NCBI GenBank assembly: GCA_965644295.1 | Contig: CBFFRP010000168.1 | Location: 58,640-122,639, forward strand | DNA length: 64,000 nt | Source: Paraphysomonas bandaiensis | Lineage: Eukaryota > Chrysophyceae | Reading direction: 5' to 3' | In this document: positions 33,768 through 43,772 of the stretch, piece after piece | Layout of the letters: every line of letters starts with the position of its first letter | How positions within the stretch are numbered: the stretch's first letter is position 1 | Notes under the pieces: model-generated | What the model was told of the DNA's origin: nothing | What the model saw: the letters and a program-made list of their open reading frames with translations, nothing else | The model's database searches: none | Position numbers and translations under genes: made by a program

Positions 33768-34784
33768 ATGGAGCCTCAAGGCTTCCAAGACATGGTCAAC
33801 ATGTTCAGTCAACAATTTCAGCAACTAAGAGACGAGCTTCGGGATGAGATTCAACAGCAAAATCAGCAGCTTCGGGAGGACATGCATCAGCTTAATCAGC
33901 AACAGCTAAGGCAGGAGGAGAATTTCAATGAGTTTCGAGTGGAAATTACTCAACGTCTTACAGCAGTCGAAGAGATAAGATCTCGGAGGACTTCACCAGT
34001 AGCTTCAGTTGTTTCCAAAGAAAAAGTTTCACCTCTTCCTGTAAAGGAAATTTCCCAAATTCCATTTGATGATTCAAAAGTCAAGGAAGTTGTTTGTGTT
34101 GTGAATCAGCCTTCGGATGTTCATATTGAGAGTATCAATTCTGCCAAGGTGGAGCCTTTGTTAATGCAAGATATTGTTGTCTCTGATATTATGGAATTAC
34201 CTGCTGAGGTGGAGAATAGTTTTTCAGTGTTTCCTGATTCTTATGATAAGGATTCAAATTCCCCTCAGAACGTGAACTCAGTCGTGGAATGCCCTGTTAT
34301 GTGTGTCAAGGAACAGTGCATTAGCCCCGTGCATGTTGAGTCAGATGTTGTGATACTTGTTGAGGAGATGATAAGCAATGTTGTCTCAAAGATTGATCAG
34401 GAGCAGCAGATCGATGGACCTGTTGTGCAATTCAATGGTTGTTCTTCTGTACCGGTTGTTTCAGTGAATCAGCTTTCACATGAGGAACCTACTGTCAAGG
34501 ACGATATTGGCTGTGATTCATCTGTTGTCTCAATCGTTCAATTAGCAATGTCAAATGCCATGGTTGCTAGTGGTACATTGATTCCATTAAGTTATTGTGC
34601 AGTGCTAGGACAGATTATGGAAGAGCATGTTGTGTTGTCATTGAGTCAGCTTGAAGTGGTCAGTTTTATTTACTGTAAGATGATGGTTGAGAAACTAAGC
34701 GTGTGTTTTAAAGAACTTGTGTTGTGCGATGAGCATGGTCCTGGACCGCCTATTGCCAAATCGGTGTGTCTTTTTCAATTCTAA
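33768..34784 (+). CDS. Gag-like protein of the Gypsy-type element
   Basis: 338 residues. The N-terminal 75 residues are a Gln/Glu/Arg-rich coiled coil ('QQNQQLREDMHQLNQQQLR'), as in many gag proteins; the rest is Val/Ser-rich without a recognisable fold. There is no CCHC zinc knuckle. It starts 98 bp after the 5' LTR at the first good ATG. The gag role is inferred from position and coiled coil. Confidence 0.6.
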   Translation: MEPQGFQDMVNMFSQQFQQLRDELRDEIQQQNQQLREDMHQLNQQQLRQEENFNEFRVEITQRLTAVEEIRSRRTSPVASVVSKEKVSPLPVKEISQIPFDDSKVKEVVCVVNQPSDVHIESINSAKVEPLLMQDIVVSDIMELPAEVENSFSVFPDSYDKDSNSPQNVNSVVECPVMCVKEQCISPVHVESDVVILVEEMISNVVSKIDQEQQIDGPVVQFNGCSSVPVVSVNQLSHEEPTVKDDIGCDSSVVSIVQLAMSNAMVASGTLIPLSYCAVLGQIMEEHVVLSLSQLEVVSFIYCKMMVEKLSVCFKELVLCDEHGPGPPIAKSVCLFQF

Positions 34785-36701
34785 GTTCAACCTGTTGGAA
34801 TAATGAAATGTGGTTGTACCAGATGTTGATGTTGTATTACTAATGGAGTTACATTATCATCAGTGTGCCTATTCATTTCATTTCGGTTTGGATGTGAGAT
34901 AGTATTGTATTGTAACGAATGTCTTCATGAGTTTCTTTCTCAGAGGATTCGTTGTGCAATGCTTGCGATGGAGAGATTGTATTGTATTGTAAATATTTTG
35001 TCCGATATTTTGTCAGTTCAAATTCAGTTTGTTGTGATGAGTGTCTACATGGGAGTCAATTCGAACATATGTTGTCAGTGAATACTATGTTCTTAGAATC
35101 AAGTGTGTGTTGAGCAGAGAAGCTAGTCAACAGCAGTTTGTTGTGGAGTGTCTACATGGGGTGCAGTGTTCAAATCATTGAGTGATGTTTCATGGCGTCA
35201 ATGTGAATGTGTTCGATGTGGATGCGAGAGTCAGTTGTGAATTTGTATCATATTTTATGTTCATATATATTAAGATATTGTAGAAGCAAGGCCGATGGAG
35301 TTTTCTTTGTATTCCTGGAATGGAGAGTTCAATGAGCCTGTGTTTCAAATTGTACAGATTCGACATACGTGATATCATTTTACCTATACTATATACCGAT
35401 GATACTTATATATAATACTATATATTGTATAATCGAGAGTGAGCTATTCAATATTAGCGATTGTTTCTTTTCTGGTTCAGTTTGATTTATTTGTTGTTCA
35501 ATAATTTCGATGAGATATATATGATTAATGTTTTCGATTTGAGAGTCCATTACTATTGAGTTGTTCAATTGTTTGAAGTTCAGATTTGTTTTGAGAGTTG
35601 AAGTTTGTGTTTTGCAAAGTGAGGTGTCAAAGTACTAAAGTTGTATTGAGTTAGACTGAGAGTTAAGAGCGAAAATTCTGTCAGTGAGTTCAATAGTATG
35701 TTGGCCAATGATGTACTGTCATACTGTTTAATTTCATTTCAATGATGGTTGCAAGAGGAGTTTCTGAAGTTTGTTGAAAATGTTTCAAACGTGTTACAGA
35801 TTAAATGGGAGTCATCTTGTCAAATTACGTGAATCTTCTCGTGACATTATCGTTTATAAGTTTTCCAAGCTGGATACATTGTTCGATGATATACATAGTT
35901 CATTTTGTGGACAGTGTTGTTGCACATGTGTTTTGTATTGTGCTGCAATTGTATTGAAAGAGTTTGAATGTCTATTGCCAATTGCAATTTTGAATCAAGT
36001 GAGAGCAGATTCTTCTGTGAGGGAGTGTTTTTGATATTCATTGTTCTTCATCAGGAGTTATCTCCGATTACATTGCTTGTCAGTATGGTGGTGATATTGT
36101 GAGGTTCAGAATGTGATGCGAGTGAAAGTGATGTTTTCTTCAAAAGACAAGAGAGATGTTGTTAGTTTTTTCAACGGTTCTTTGCATTTAAACTTGAAGT
36201 GTTGAGTACAAGAAGGTTACTGAGAATATTTTGTTCGGTGGTATCTAAACTTCCAGAGTGCTATTGTGATGGTATTTGAAATGTACCTACAATTTTGAAT
36301 TCCTTGATTCAAAATAAGTTGTTTGAGTTTGATGATATTATATTATATTCTTGGAATGTAAAATTCTTTCGAGGTTGTCACTTCTCAAACAGTTCAGGGT
36401 AATGAGTGAGATCCTGTGTCAGCGATGTGATAGAAAGTCTGTTGTTCGAACTCTAATGTCAGAGAACTATCAGATGCTATGTACTCCTGAGTTGAAAATT
36501 GATTCTATGAGTGTATCAAAACTGGTTGTTATACATTGTTCTGAGTAACTATGTGGGAATCAATGAGTCAAAATTCAACATGGAAGTTCTGCAGTTAACT
36601 TGATGTTTTTTTATAATTTCCAGGTTTCCTTTTCCATGTAAGTGTTCTACAGATTTCCAGTCGACAAAAAAGGCTATCTATGATGTGGGTATTGAGCCTG
36701 T
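34785..36701 (+). other. Eroded interior of the Gypsy-type element
   Basis: 1.9 kb, T- and G-rich, with only short ORFs of up to 87 codons in scattered frames. Protease, reverse transcriptase and the start of RNase H should lie here, but no DTG, YxDD or TDAS-type motif was found in any frame I read. Confidence 0.6.
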
Positions 36702-38879
36702 GTGTCAATATCTCAACAAGAGAATGTACTTGATTTCTTTCTATGGTTTCTAAAATTTTCAGATCTTGCTTTCAAATGGTCAACTATAGACAAGGAATGT
36801 TTTGGAATATTCTATTCTATCTTTAAGTTGTCGTACTACTTGAGAGGAAAACACTTTACGATTATGACGGATCATGCAAATCTAAAGTGGATGGAAATTT
36901 CAGTGGTTGACCGAATAGTTCGAATGAGAATGTTCATGCAAAACTTTGATATGGATTTGTTACATTTCAAAGGTAAACTAAATCGTTTCGCGGATTGGTT
37001 ATCAAGAATGGGGCAGGAGAGAGCAGCTTCTTGTGTCATGTTGTTAGATCTTTGTCTTGAAGATTCATGTTCAGATATTGAATTGTGTCTAGGAGTGGAG
37101 TATGAGAATTCTAGTCTGTTGTCGGAAGACCAACTTTTTATGTATGATGAGAGTGGTATGTTGTCAGCGGAGGCAGATGATCTTGCTTGTGTTTCAGAAT
37201 TCCCAGAGGAACTAGTCAAAGCCTTGGATGAGTTAGCTAGTCAGAATTTACAGCCAAAGTCTCTAAAAGAAGCTTTTGATCTAGTACACAATGGTAGAAT
37301 GGGTCATCACGGAGCTAAGAGAACATGGTTGAAACTTAGTAAGGTATTTCCGGGTCATACCTTGACAACAGAAATTATCCAAGATTTTATTGATCGATGT
37401 CCTATTTGTCAAAAGTTAGGTTATGATATGAGTACATCGTTGCAAGCACCGATAAGAGCATTAAATCTTGATAATTGCAGACATTTTGTGGGTTTCGATA
37501 CATTGACTGTTACTCCGGTAGATGCTAATGGTTATTGTTGTATTCATGTGGTGAAACAATTACCATCTCGCCTAGTAGGAATATATCCAGCTCGTAATTA
37601 CTCAGCAGAGGGAGTGGCACGTGCTTTGTTCAGTTACTTTGTCACATATGGAATTTCTGAAGTGATGGTATCGGATCCAGGTTCGAATATCACAGCTAGG
37701 GTTGTTCAGTTACTCCTGAAATGGTTTGGAGTCCGCTTTAGAATGTCGTTAATGAATAGACATGAGTCCAACATGGTGGAACGAAGTAATCGGGAATTAT
37801 TGCGTTTTCTTAGTGCATTGGTTCATGACGAAAGATTAGAAAATTGGAGTGACCCAGAATGCTATTTGTTGATACAATTCATTCTCAACGATGAAATTTC
37901 AAGTGAGACGGGTCTTTCACCTTTTGAGTTTACGTTTGGAACAATGGATTCAAAGTATTTTCATATCCCTGACAGTTCTTCAGATGAATTTGCTTCTTCG
38001 ACTTATATTTCCAATTTCAATGATAACCTTAAAGCTATCAGGAAAATTGCGTGTGAAGTTCAGAAGAAAATTCAGAATAAACGTATGTCCAAAACCCCAG
38101 CAGAGAAAATGACTCAATATCAACCAGGCCAGCTTGTTTTGTTTAAACTGGATGTAACAAAACATATGCCGTCCAAATTATATCCTCGATTCAAAGGACC
38201 GTATGAAGTAGTATCCACGTACAAGGCCGATGTTATTTGTACTCATTTAGTAATGCGGTTTGATGTGACGTTACATATGTCTTGGTTGAAGCCATTCTTT
38301 GGTAGCAAGGAGGAGGCTTTTCGCATAGCAATGATTGACTATAGGCAATTTTCTCTTGACAAAGTGGTGGCTTATAGAGGGGACCCCGAAAAAAGAACTA
38401 CTATGGATTTCAGAGTTCTCTTCTCCGATCAATCGTTGTTGTGGATGCCATATTCTACTGATCTTGCGACAAGTGAAGCTTTTCATGAATATATTTTCAG
38501 TGTCCCTGAATTGTTTCCCTTACGTTTTTCTGCAAAGGAAGCAGTGCAACAGAAGACTAAACTCAAGAAGTGTGTTATATCCACTGTGATACCTGGAGAC
38601 GTTGTCTTTGTTAATCTTCGAGCGTGGGGTGCAGACTTCTATGACGCTTTAGAATTACCTAATGCATATGATACTCTCTATGTAGTTCAATGTGTCTATA
38701 AGCGTTGGGCGGGCCGCAAAAAGATCACTATTGATGTGTATTGTTCTCTCTTTAACTCTACTTTTGAATGGTCAGCCTATGATGTCCAGAACTATGGAAC
38801 TACACGAGATTTTAACCCTGACACCATGGTTCTGGTAGACTCCGCCTTCTGTGCCAGATTTCCCAATATCCTCTCTTAA
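36702..38879 (+). CDS. Pol remnant: RNase H end, integrase, chromodomain-like tail
   Basis: An open frame of 726 codons without a convincing start (it begins at a GTG), so it is a fragment or needs splicing or frameshifting. The C-terminal half of RNase H is present ('STIDKECFGIFYSI', 'TDHANLKWM'). The integrase follows: HHCC zinc finger ('GHHGAKRTW', then 'CPICQKL') and the D,D,E core as 'GFDTLTV', 'VSDPGSN' and 'NMVERSNRE'. The C-terminal region has 'FKGPYEVV' and a segment like the chromodomain in chromovirus integrases ('LDKVVAYRGDPEK' to 'SEAFHEYI'), then about 110 residues unlike anything I know. The integrase looks intact although the reverse transcriptase is gone. Stop at 38877-38879. 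Confidence 0.75.
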   Translation: MSISQQENVLDFFLWFLKFSDLAFKWSTIDKECFGIFYSIFKLSYYLRGKHFTIMTDHANLKWMEISVVDRIVRMRMFMQNFDMDLLHFKGKLNRFADWLSRMGQERAASCVMLLDLCLEDSCSDIELCLGVEYENSSLLSEDQLFMYDESGMLSAEADDLACVSEFPEELVKALDELASQNLQPKSLKEAFDLVHNGRMGHHGAKRTWLKLSKVFPGHTLTTEIIQDFIDRCPICQKLGYDMSTSLQAPIRALNLDNCRHFVGFDTLTVTPVDANGYCCIHVVKQLPSRLVGIYPARNYSAEGVARALFSYFVTYGISEVMVSDPGSNITARVVQLLLKWFGVRFRMSLMNRHESNMVERSNRELLRFLSALVHDERLENWSDPECYLLIQFILNDEISSETGLSPFEFTFGTMDSKYFHIPDSSSDEFASSTYISNFNDNLKAIRKIACEVQKKIQNKRMSKTPAEKMTQYQPGQLVLFKLDVTKHMPSKLYPRFKGPYEVVSTYKADVICTHLVMRFDVTLHMSWLKPFFGSKEEAFRIAMIDYRQFSLDKVVAYRGDPEKRTTMDFRVLFSDQSLLWMPYSTDLATSEAFHEYIFSVPELFPLRFSAKEAVQQKTKLKKCVISTVIPGDVVFVNLRAWGADFYDALELPNAYDTLYVVQCVYKRWAGRKKITIDVYCSLFNSTFEWSAYDVQNYGTTRDFNPDTMVLVDSAFCARFPNILS

Positions 38880-38936
38880 TTTAGAATTTTCCTAATTTCC
38901 GGAATCTCTTATCCGTTGGAAGGAAAAAGAGGGTAG

Positions 38937-39576
38937 TGTCACGCAGCAGTATACACTGCGTGTATTTGTATATAGAATACTGTGCTGTATATAGTGTGTA
39001 TATATCGTATATATCTGGAGCAGTATATGGTATATATATGGTATACATATGCATATAGAGGTTGTCATATACAGGGTATATTCACTGTATTTGGGACTTA
39101 CCTTTATCAGTTTACGACATTCGAGGTTTTCAGTTTAGTAGCTGAGATACGTTTTTCAGTTTCTGACGGCGATTCACATTTGATTTGGACTGAAGTCCAG
39201 AACTTCGAAGTTTTAGTACAAAATACGTGATTTCGTAAATAGTCGAAGTTTTCGTATGTGAATATTGGTTTTAGTACGTGAATATTGTTTTTCGAGTGTG
39301 AAGTGTTGATCGTAGTGTAGTGTTGATCTACGTTGAACGAGATGGGTGTTTGCTCATTCTTGTCACTGACTTTATAATTTACTTTTCTTAAAGAGCACCT
39401 ACGGTTTGTTAGTGTTTCTGGCAGTGCGCCCGTCGTTGCGCCCTGGACAGTATCGCAGCCCGCTGGCGGATACTATTTTGGTGGGTTGTAGAGTCTAGAC
39501 AAGAGATCATCTTTTCTTGGTCCATTCAGAGTTGAGTCACGGTTTGTGAGTCATCTGCGGGCACAGAAAAGTTACA
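38937..39576 (+). repeat. 3' LTR of the Gypsy-type element
   Basis: 640 bp, apparently identical to the 5' LTR; preceded by the purine-rich tract at about 38918-38936 and followed by the GAGG target duplication. Confidence 0.95.
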
Positions 39577-41446
39577 GAGGGTCCTGTGAACGAAGCCACT
39601 GCAATACCTGCAAGTGACCACCATTAGCAGCAGCTTCGCAAGTCCGTTCATTCCAGGGACATGGAGGGTCCTGGTCACGAAGCCACTGCAATACCTGCAA
39701 GTGACCACCTCTAGCAGCAGCTAGGCAAGTCCGTTCATTCCAGGGACATGGAGGGTCCTGTGAACGAAGCCACTGCAGTACCTTCAAGTGACCACCATTA
39801 GCAGCAGCTTCGCAAGTCCGTTCATTCCAGGGACATGGAGGGTGCTGTGAACGAAGCCACTGCAGTACCTGCAAGTGACCACCATTAGCAGCAGCTTCGC
39901 AAGTCCGTTCATTCCAGGGACATGGAGGATCCTGTGAACGAAGCCACTGCAGTACCTGCAAGTGACCACCATTAGCAGCAGCTTCGCAAGTATCTTCATT
40001 CCAGGGACATGGAGGGTCCTGTGAACGAAGCCACTGCAGTACCTGCAAGTGACCACCATTAGCAGCAGCTTTGATGCAAGTCCGTTCATTCCAGGGACAT
40101 GGAGGGTCCTGTGAACGAAGCCACTGCAATACCTGCAAGTGACCACCATTAGCAGCAGCTTCGCAAGTCCGTTCATTCCAGGGACATGGAGGGTCCTGGT
40201 CACGAAGCCACTGCAATACCTGCAAGTGACCACCTCTAGCAGCAGCTAGGCAAGTCCGTTCATTCCAGGGACATGGAGGGTCCTGTGAACGAAGCCACTG
40301 CAGTACCTTCAAGTGACCACCATTAGCAGCAGCTTCGCAAGTCCGTTCATTCCAGGGACATGGAGGGTCCTGTGAACGAAGCCACTGCAGTACCTGCAAG
40401 TGTCCACCTCTAGCAGCAGCTAGGCAAGTAATTTCATTCCAGGGACATGGAGGGTCCTGGTCACGAAGCCACTGCAATACCTGCAAGTGACCACCTCTAG
40501 CAGCAGCTAGGCAAGTCCGTTCATTCCAGGGACATGGAGGGTCCTGTGAACGAAGCCACTGCAGTACCTTCAAGTGACCACCATTAGCAGCAGCTTCGCA
40601 AGTCCGTTCATTCCAGGGACATGGAGGGTCCTGTGAACGAAGCCACTGCAGTACCTGCAAGTGTCCACCTCTAGCAGCAGCTAGGCAAGTAATTTCATTC
40701 CAGGGACATGGAGGATCCTGGTCACGAAGCCACTGCAGTACCTTCAAGTGTCCACCTCTAGCAGCAGCAGCACAAGTGTCTTCATCCCAGGGACATAGAG
40801 GATCCTGGTCACGAAGCCACTGCAGTACCTGCAAGTGACCACCTCTAGCAGCAGCTAGGCCAGTAATTTCATTCCAGGGACATGGAGGGTCCTGGTCACG
40901 AAGCCACTGCAATACCTGCAAGTGTCCACCTCTAGCAGCAGCAGCACAAGTGTCTTCATCCCAGGGACATGGAGGGTCCTGTGAATGAAGCCACTGCAGT
41001 ACATTCAGGCATCCACCCCTAGCAGCAGCTTCGCAAGTATCTTCATTCCAGGGACATGGAGGGTCCTGTGAACGAAGCCACTGCAATACATCCAAGTGTC
41101 CTTCAATAGCAGCAGCTACGCAAGTCTGACTATTCCATGGGCCAGGAGGTTCCTGTGCATGAAGGCCCACGAGGTGCATCATTTGCTGTAGTCTGCCGTA
41201 TTGTGCACATGTATTCATTAGTTTGATGTGTGGGCAGCCCATAGCCAGAGCCCATGAGACCATTGAGTTGGTCATACAGTAGTGAGATGCATGTGACTCA
41301 AGTCTCTCTCTGCTCTTATCAGTGTAGACGATATCGTGAAATCTCTTACAAGTCATGATCACTGGAAGGACAGCCGTGTGTGGGATCATAGAGATGATGA
41401 TACGAAGAACATCATCGTTAAGAGCAGATAGAGTGATTTCACTCAT
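39577..41446 (-). pseudogene. 5' part of the F-box/ankyrin-like repeat gene, truncated by the LTR element
   Basis: ATG at 41446; open to the insertion point, then a few LTR-derived bases give a stop at 39572-39574. Residues about 1-42 ('ALNDDVLRIIISMIPHTAV', 'TCKRFHDIV') look like an F-box, the Skp1-binding module of SCF ubiquitin ligases. About 70 linker residues precede more than fifteen units of 29-30 residues. The first units are diverged ('HLDVLQWL', 'CLNVLQWLHSQDPPCPW'); later ones are almost identical at DNA level, indicating recent array growth. Before the insertion this was a substrate-receptor-like protein continuing to about 31660. The truncated frame could still be translated as a shorter F-box/ankyrin protein, so complete loss of function is not certain. 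Confidence 0.8.
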
Positions 41447-42391
41447 AGTTTATATGAGGCTGATAGATTGCTAATACACTGCAAAATAATGATACCAGAT
41501 CAGATATACACACATATATATACAGTACAGGAGTACGGAGTACATATATTCTAGATACTAGAGAAGGGGACAGACCATAGAAAAGATCCTCAACCACAAA
41601 GACACATACACCGTCACGTACGTACAGTAGTAAAAATACATACACACATACCTACATACCTACCTACATACATACATACATACATACATACATACATACA
41701 TACATACATACATACATACATACATACATACATACATACATACATACATACATACATACATACATACATACATACATACAGACATCGTAGTGAGCGTAGC
41801 TTTCAGAGACATCTGAGCTGAAAACTACGAACTATGTAAAAAACTACTATTTCCGATCACTGAATTTTCAGAATTCAGTATTTTTATGTTTTTATGCACA
41901 ATGAGCAAGAAAATTACCAAAATATTGGATATTGGTGTGACAGTATTCCTGGAACTGTGAATTCTAGATTTCTCGTCATGTGTGATATAAAATGGGAGTT
42001 TTTATACACACTGGATTTCTATAAATAAACATATATGTATGGAATACCTACAGCGCAACGCGATGAGGGTCCGCGAAAGAAAATCGCGGTTTATCATGAA
42101 ATCGCGATAAAGGTTTTTAGCATAAAAGTGGCAGTATTGGTATATATAAATCCCTGTTTTTCCTTTAAAAACTCTATTGTTGGAGTTTTTCTGACATTTC
42201 GTAGCAGTTGTGAGTGTCGTGATTACTAGACATCAAGTGCACATATCTTACACTATATACTATCATATGCTCACATAACTGTAGTGTATAAATGCGCACA
42301 CGAAAAAGAAGAGCATCTTCTTTTGCATGACATCTCGCACGCCAGTTGCCGATAGACTCTGATAAATGCGTTCATGAATATTACATAATTA
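41447..42391. other. 5' flank of the ankyrin gene, microsatellite and repeat
   Basis: Contains the probable promoter region (41447-41640), the CATA microsatellite (41665-41780), a copy of the 'TTTCAGAGACATCTGAGC' repeat (41790-42030) and unique sequence with two 'ATCGCG' clusters near 42080-42110. No gene. Confidence 0.5.
41665..41780. repeat. (CATA)n microsatellite
   Basis: About 116 bp of nearly perfect CATA tetranucleotides, the same motif in the opposite register as the arrays flanking the Copia element (50057-50162, 55261-55414). Confidence 0.95.
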
Positions 42392-43560
42392 GAGCAGCAT
42401 ACACACCACAGTAAGAAGCGGTGGGGTCCCTAGTGCCGATAGCAGTTACTATCCACTGCTCTCACTGATTCTTCACAAGGTCATGATGATTGTGGAGGAG
42501 AGCGGAGTCCAGACTACTGCCTTCTAATCACATCGCCTCAGCTTATATCCTTAAGAAGAGCTGCATCACCCCTCCAGCAAGAGTATATGCTGAGGACCAC
42601 ACCCTCGAGCATCACTGACTTGTATGCCTGCTGGAGTAGCAGAGTGATATGAGTATGCAATGGAGGATGATGAAGCCGTTGAGGGGGAGGAGCCCTTCGT
42701 TCCTGGTGGTGTCAGTGGCTTGCCCAGATGGTCCAGAAGATCAGAAGTCATATATAGTTATGGCGACTATCACCACTCTCAATATTACCTCTAGACTCAT
42801 CCCAGTAGTATTGCCACAGGATCTTGTCCTGCTCATCTAGAGCTATGTCTTCATAATACATAGTACCATGTAGCTAACACGTTGACTAATATCAGCGCAG
42901 GGATGGGACGATGTGTATGCCTCAGTTACTTGCGGTCCTACGTCATCAATCAGTGTCCTCTGAGTACTGGTCAGAGGATACTCCCCTTGAATCCGCATGC
43001 ATGCTACCCCCGCAATATCATTTCAATATATTGCCAATAGCGATATGGTCTTGTTATCTACATAGGCTTCTGTCATGCCTGTATAATACTGTTAATTTCC
43101 GATGTTAACAAATAATGACAGTGTACAGTACAGTATGATAGATAGCCAGCAAATAAATGTGATAGAGTTTGCTTTGTTCAGTAATTTCCATTAGTTTATT
43201 ATTTATTGCTCATTTCTGCAACAAATCTGGATAGTGACAATTTCTTCTATTAACTAAAATAAGCAGAATCATGTGCGGAGTAGCACTGTCATATAGAGAA
43301 TGTTGTTTCCATATCTGTGATCTAGAGACCGAGCAAGCGCTAAACTAGAGACTAGGTGATCATAGATAAACACTAATAGTGTATTATTAGTATTGGTTTT
43401 AATGTAGTTGCTCTATTCCAAGACCTGTATGAGTCTTACAGGAACAGGAAACAAACACGTAAATAACGCCGTAGTATTATGCAGTGATTATATCATATTC
43501 TTAAGCTTGTATAAATTAATAACAAATTGCACTAATCATATAAAAATATTAATATTCGTC
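42392..43560. repeat. Segmental block, copy B
   Basis: Matches copy C (29567-30805) from its first base and copy A (24960-25983) over most of its length, and leads directly into the 3' end of the second intact Ser/Asp/Glu-repeat gene, as in copy A. Confidence 0.85.
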
Positions 43561-43772
43561 ATCTTTGATATCTGTTTTTTTGTTTGTTGTTTTATGACCT
43601 CTTCTTCTCTTCTCAAAATTTCATGTCGTCTATGATATCTTCTTTCAAAAGTTGTTGACTGTAAGAGTCATAGTTGCTCAAATCATCCAGTATAGAGTAG
43701 AATGTTTCGTCGAAAAGTGTTTCGTCGAAAAGGCTACTCCATCTTCCGGTTTCCGCTGTATATTCATTTTTG

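Larger units (their letters stand above)
33031..39576 (+). mobile_element. Gypsy-type LTR retrotransposon inserted in the ankyrin gene
   Basis: 6546 bp. The two 640-bp LTRs (33031-33670 and 38937-39576) look identical by eye, begin TG, end CA, and are flanked by GAGG on both sides (33027-33030 and 39577-39580). A purine-rich tract ('GGAAGGAAAAAGAGGG') precedes the 3' LTR. The interior has a gag-like ORF (33768-34784) and the end of pol (36702-38879), but about 1.9 kb between them lacks any coherent protease or reverse transcriptase frame. The order RNase H, integrase is Gypsy-like. The element is probably non-autonomous and moved in trans. Confidence 0.9.

Noticed and set aside
41641-41780. 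Telomere-like repeat
   Set aside because: The unit is CATA, a plain tetranucleotide microsatellite internal to the window.
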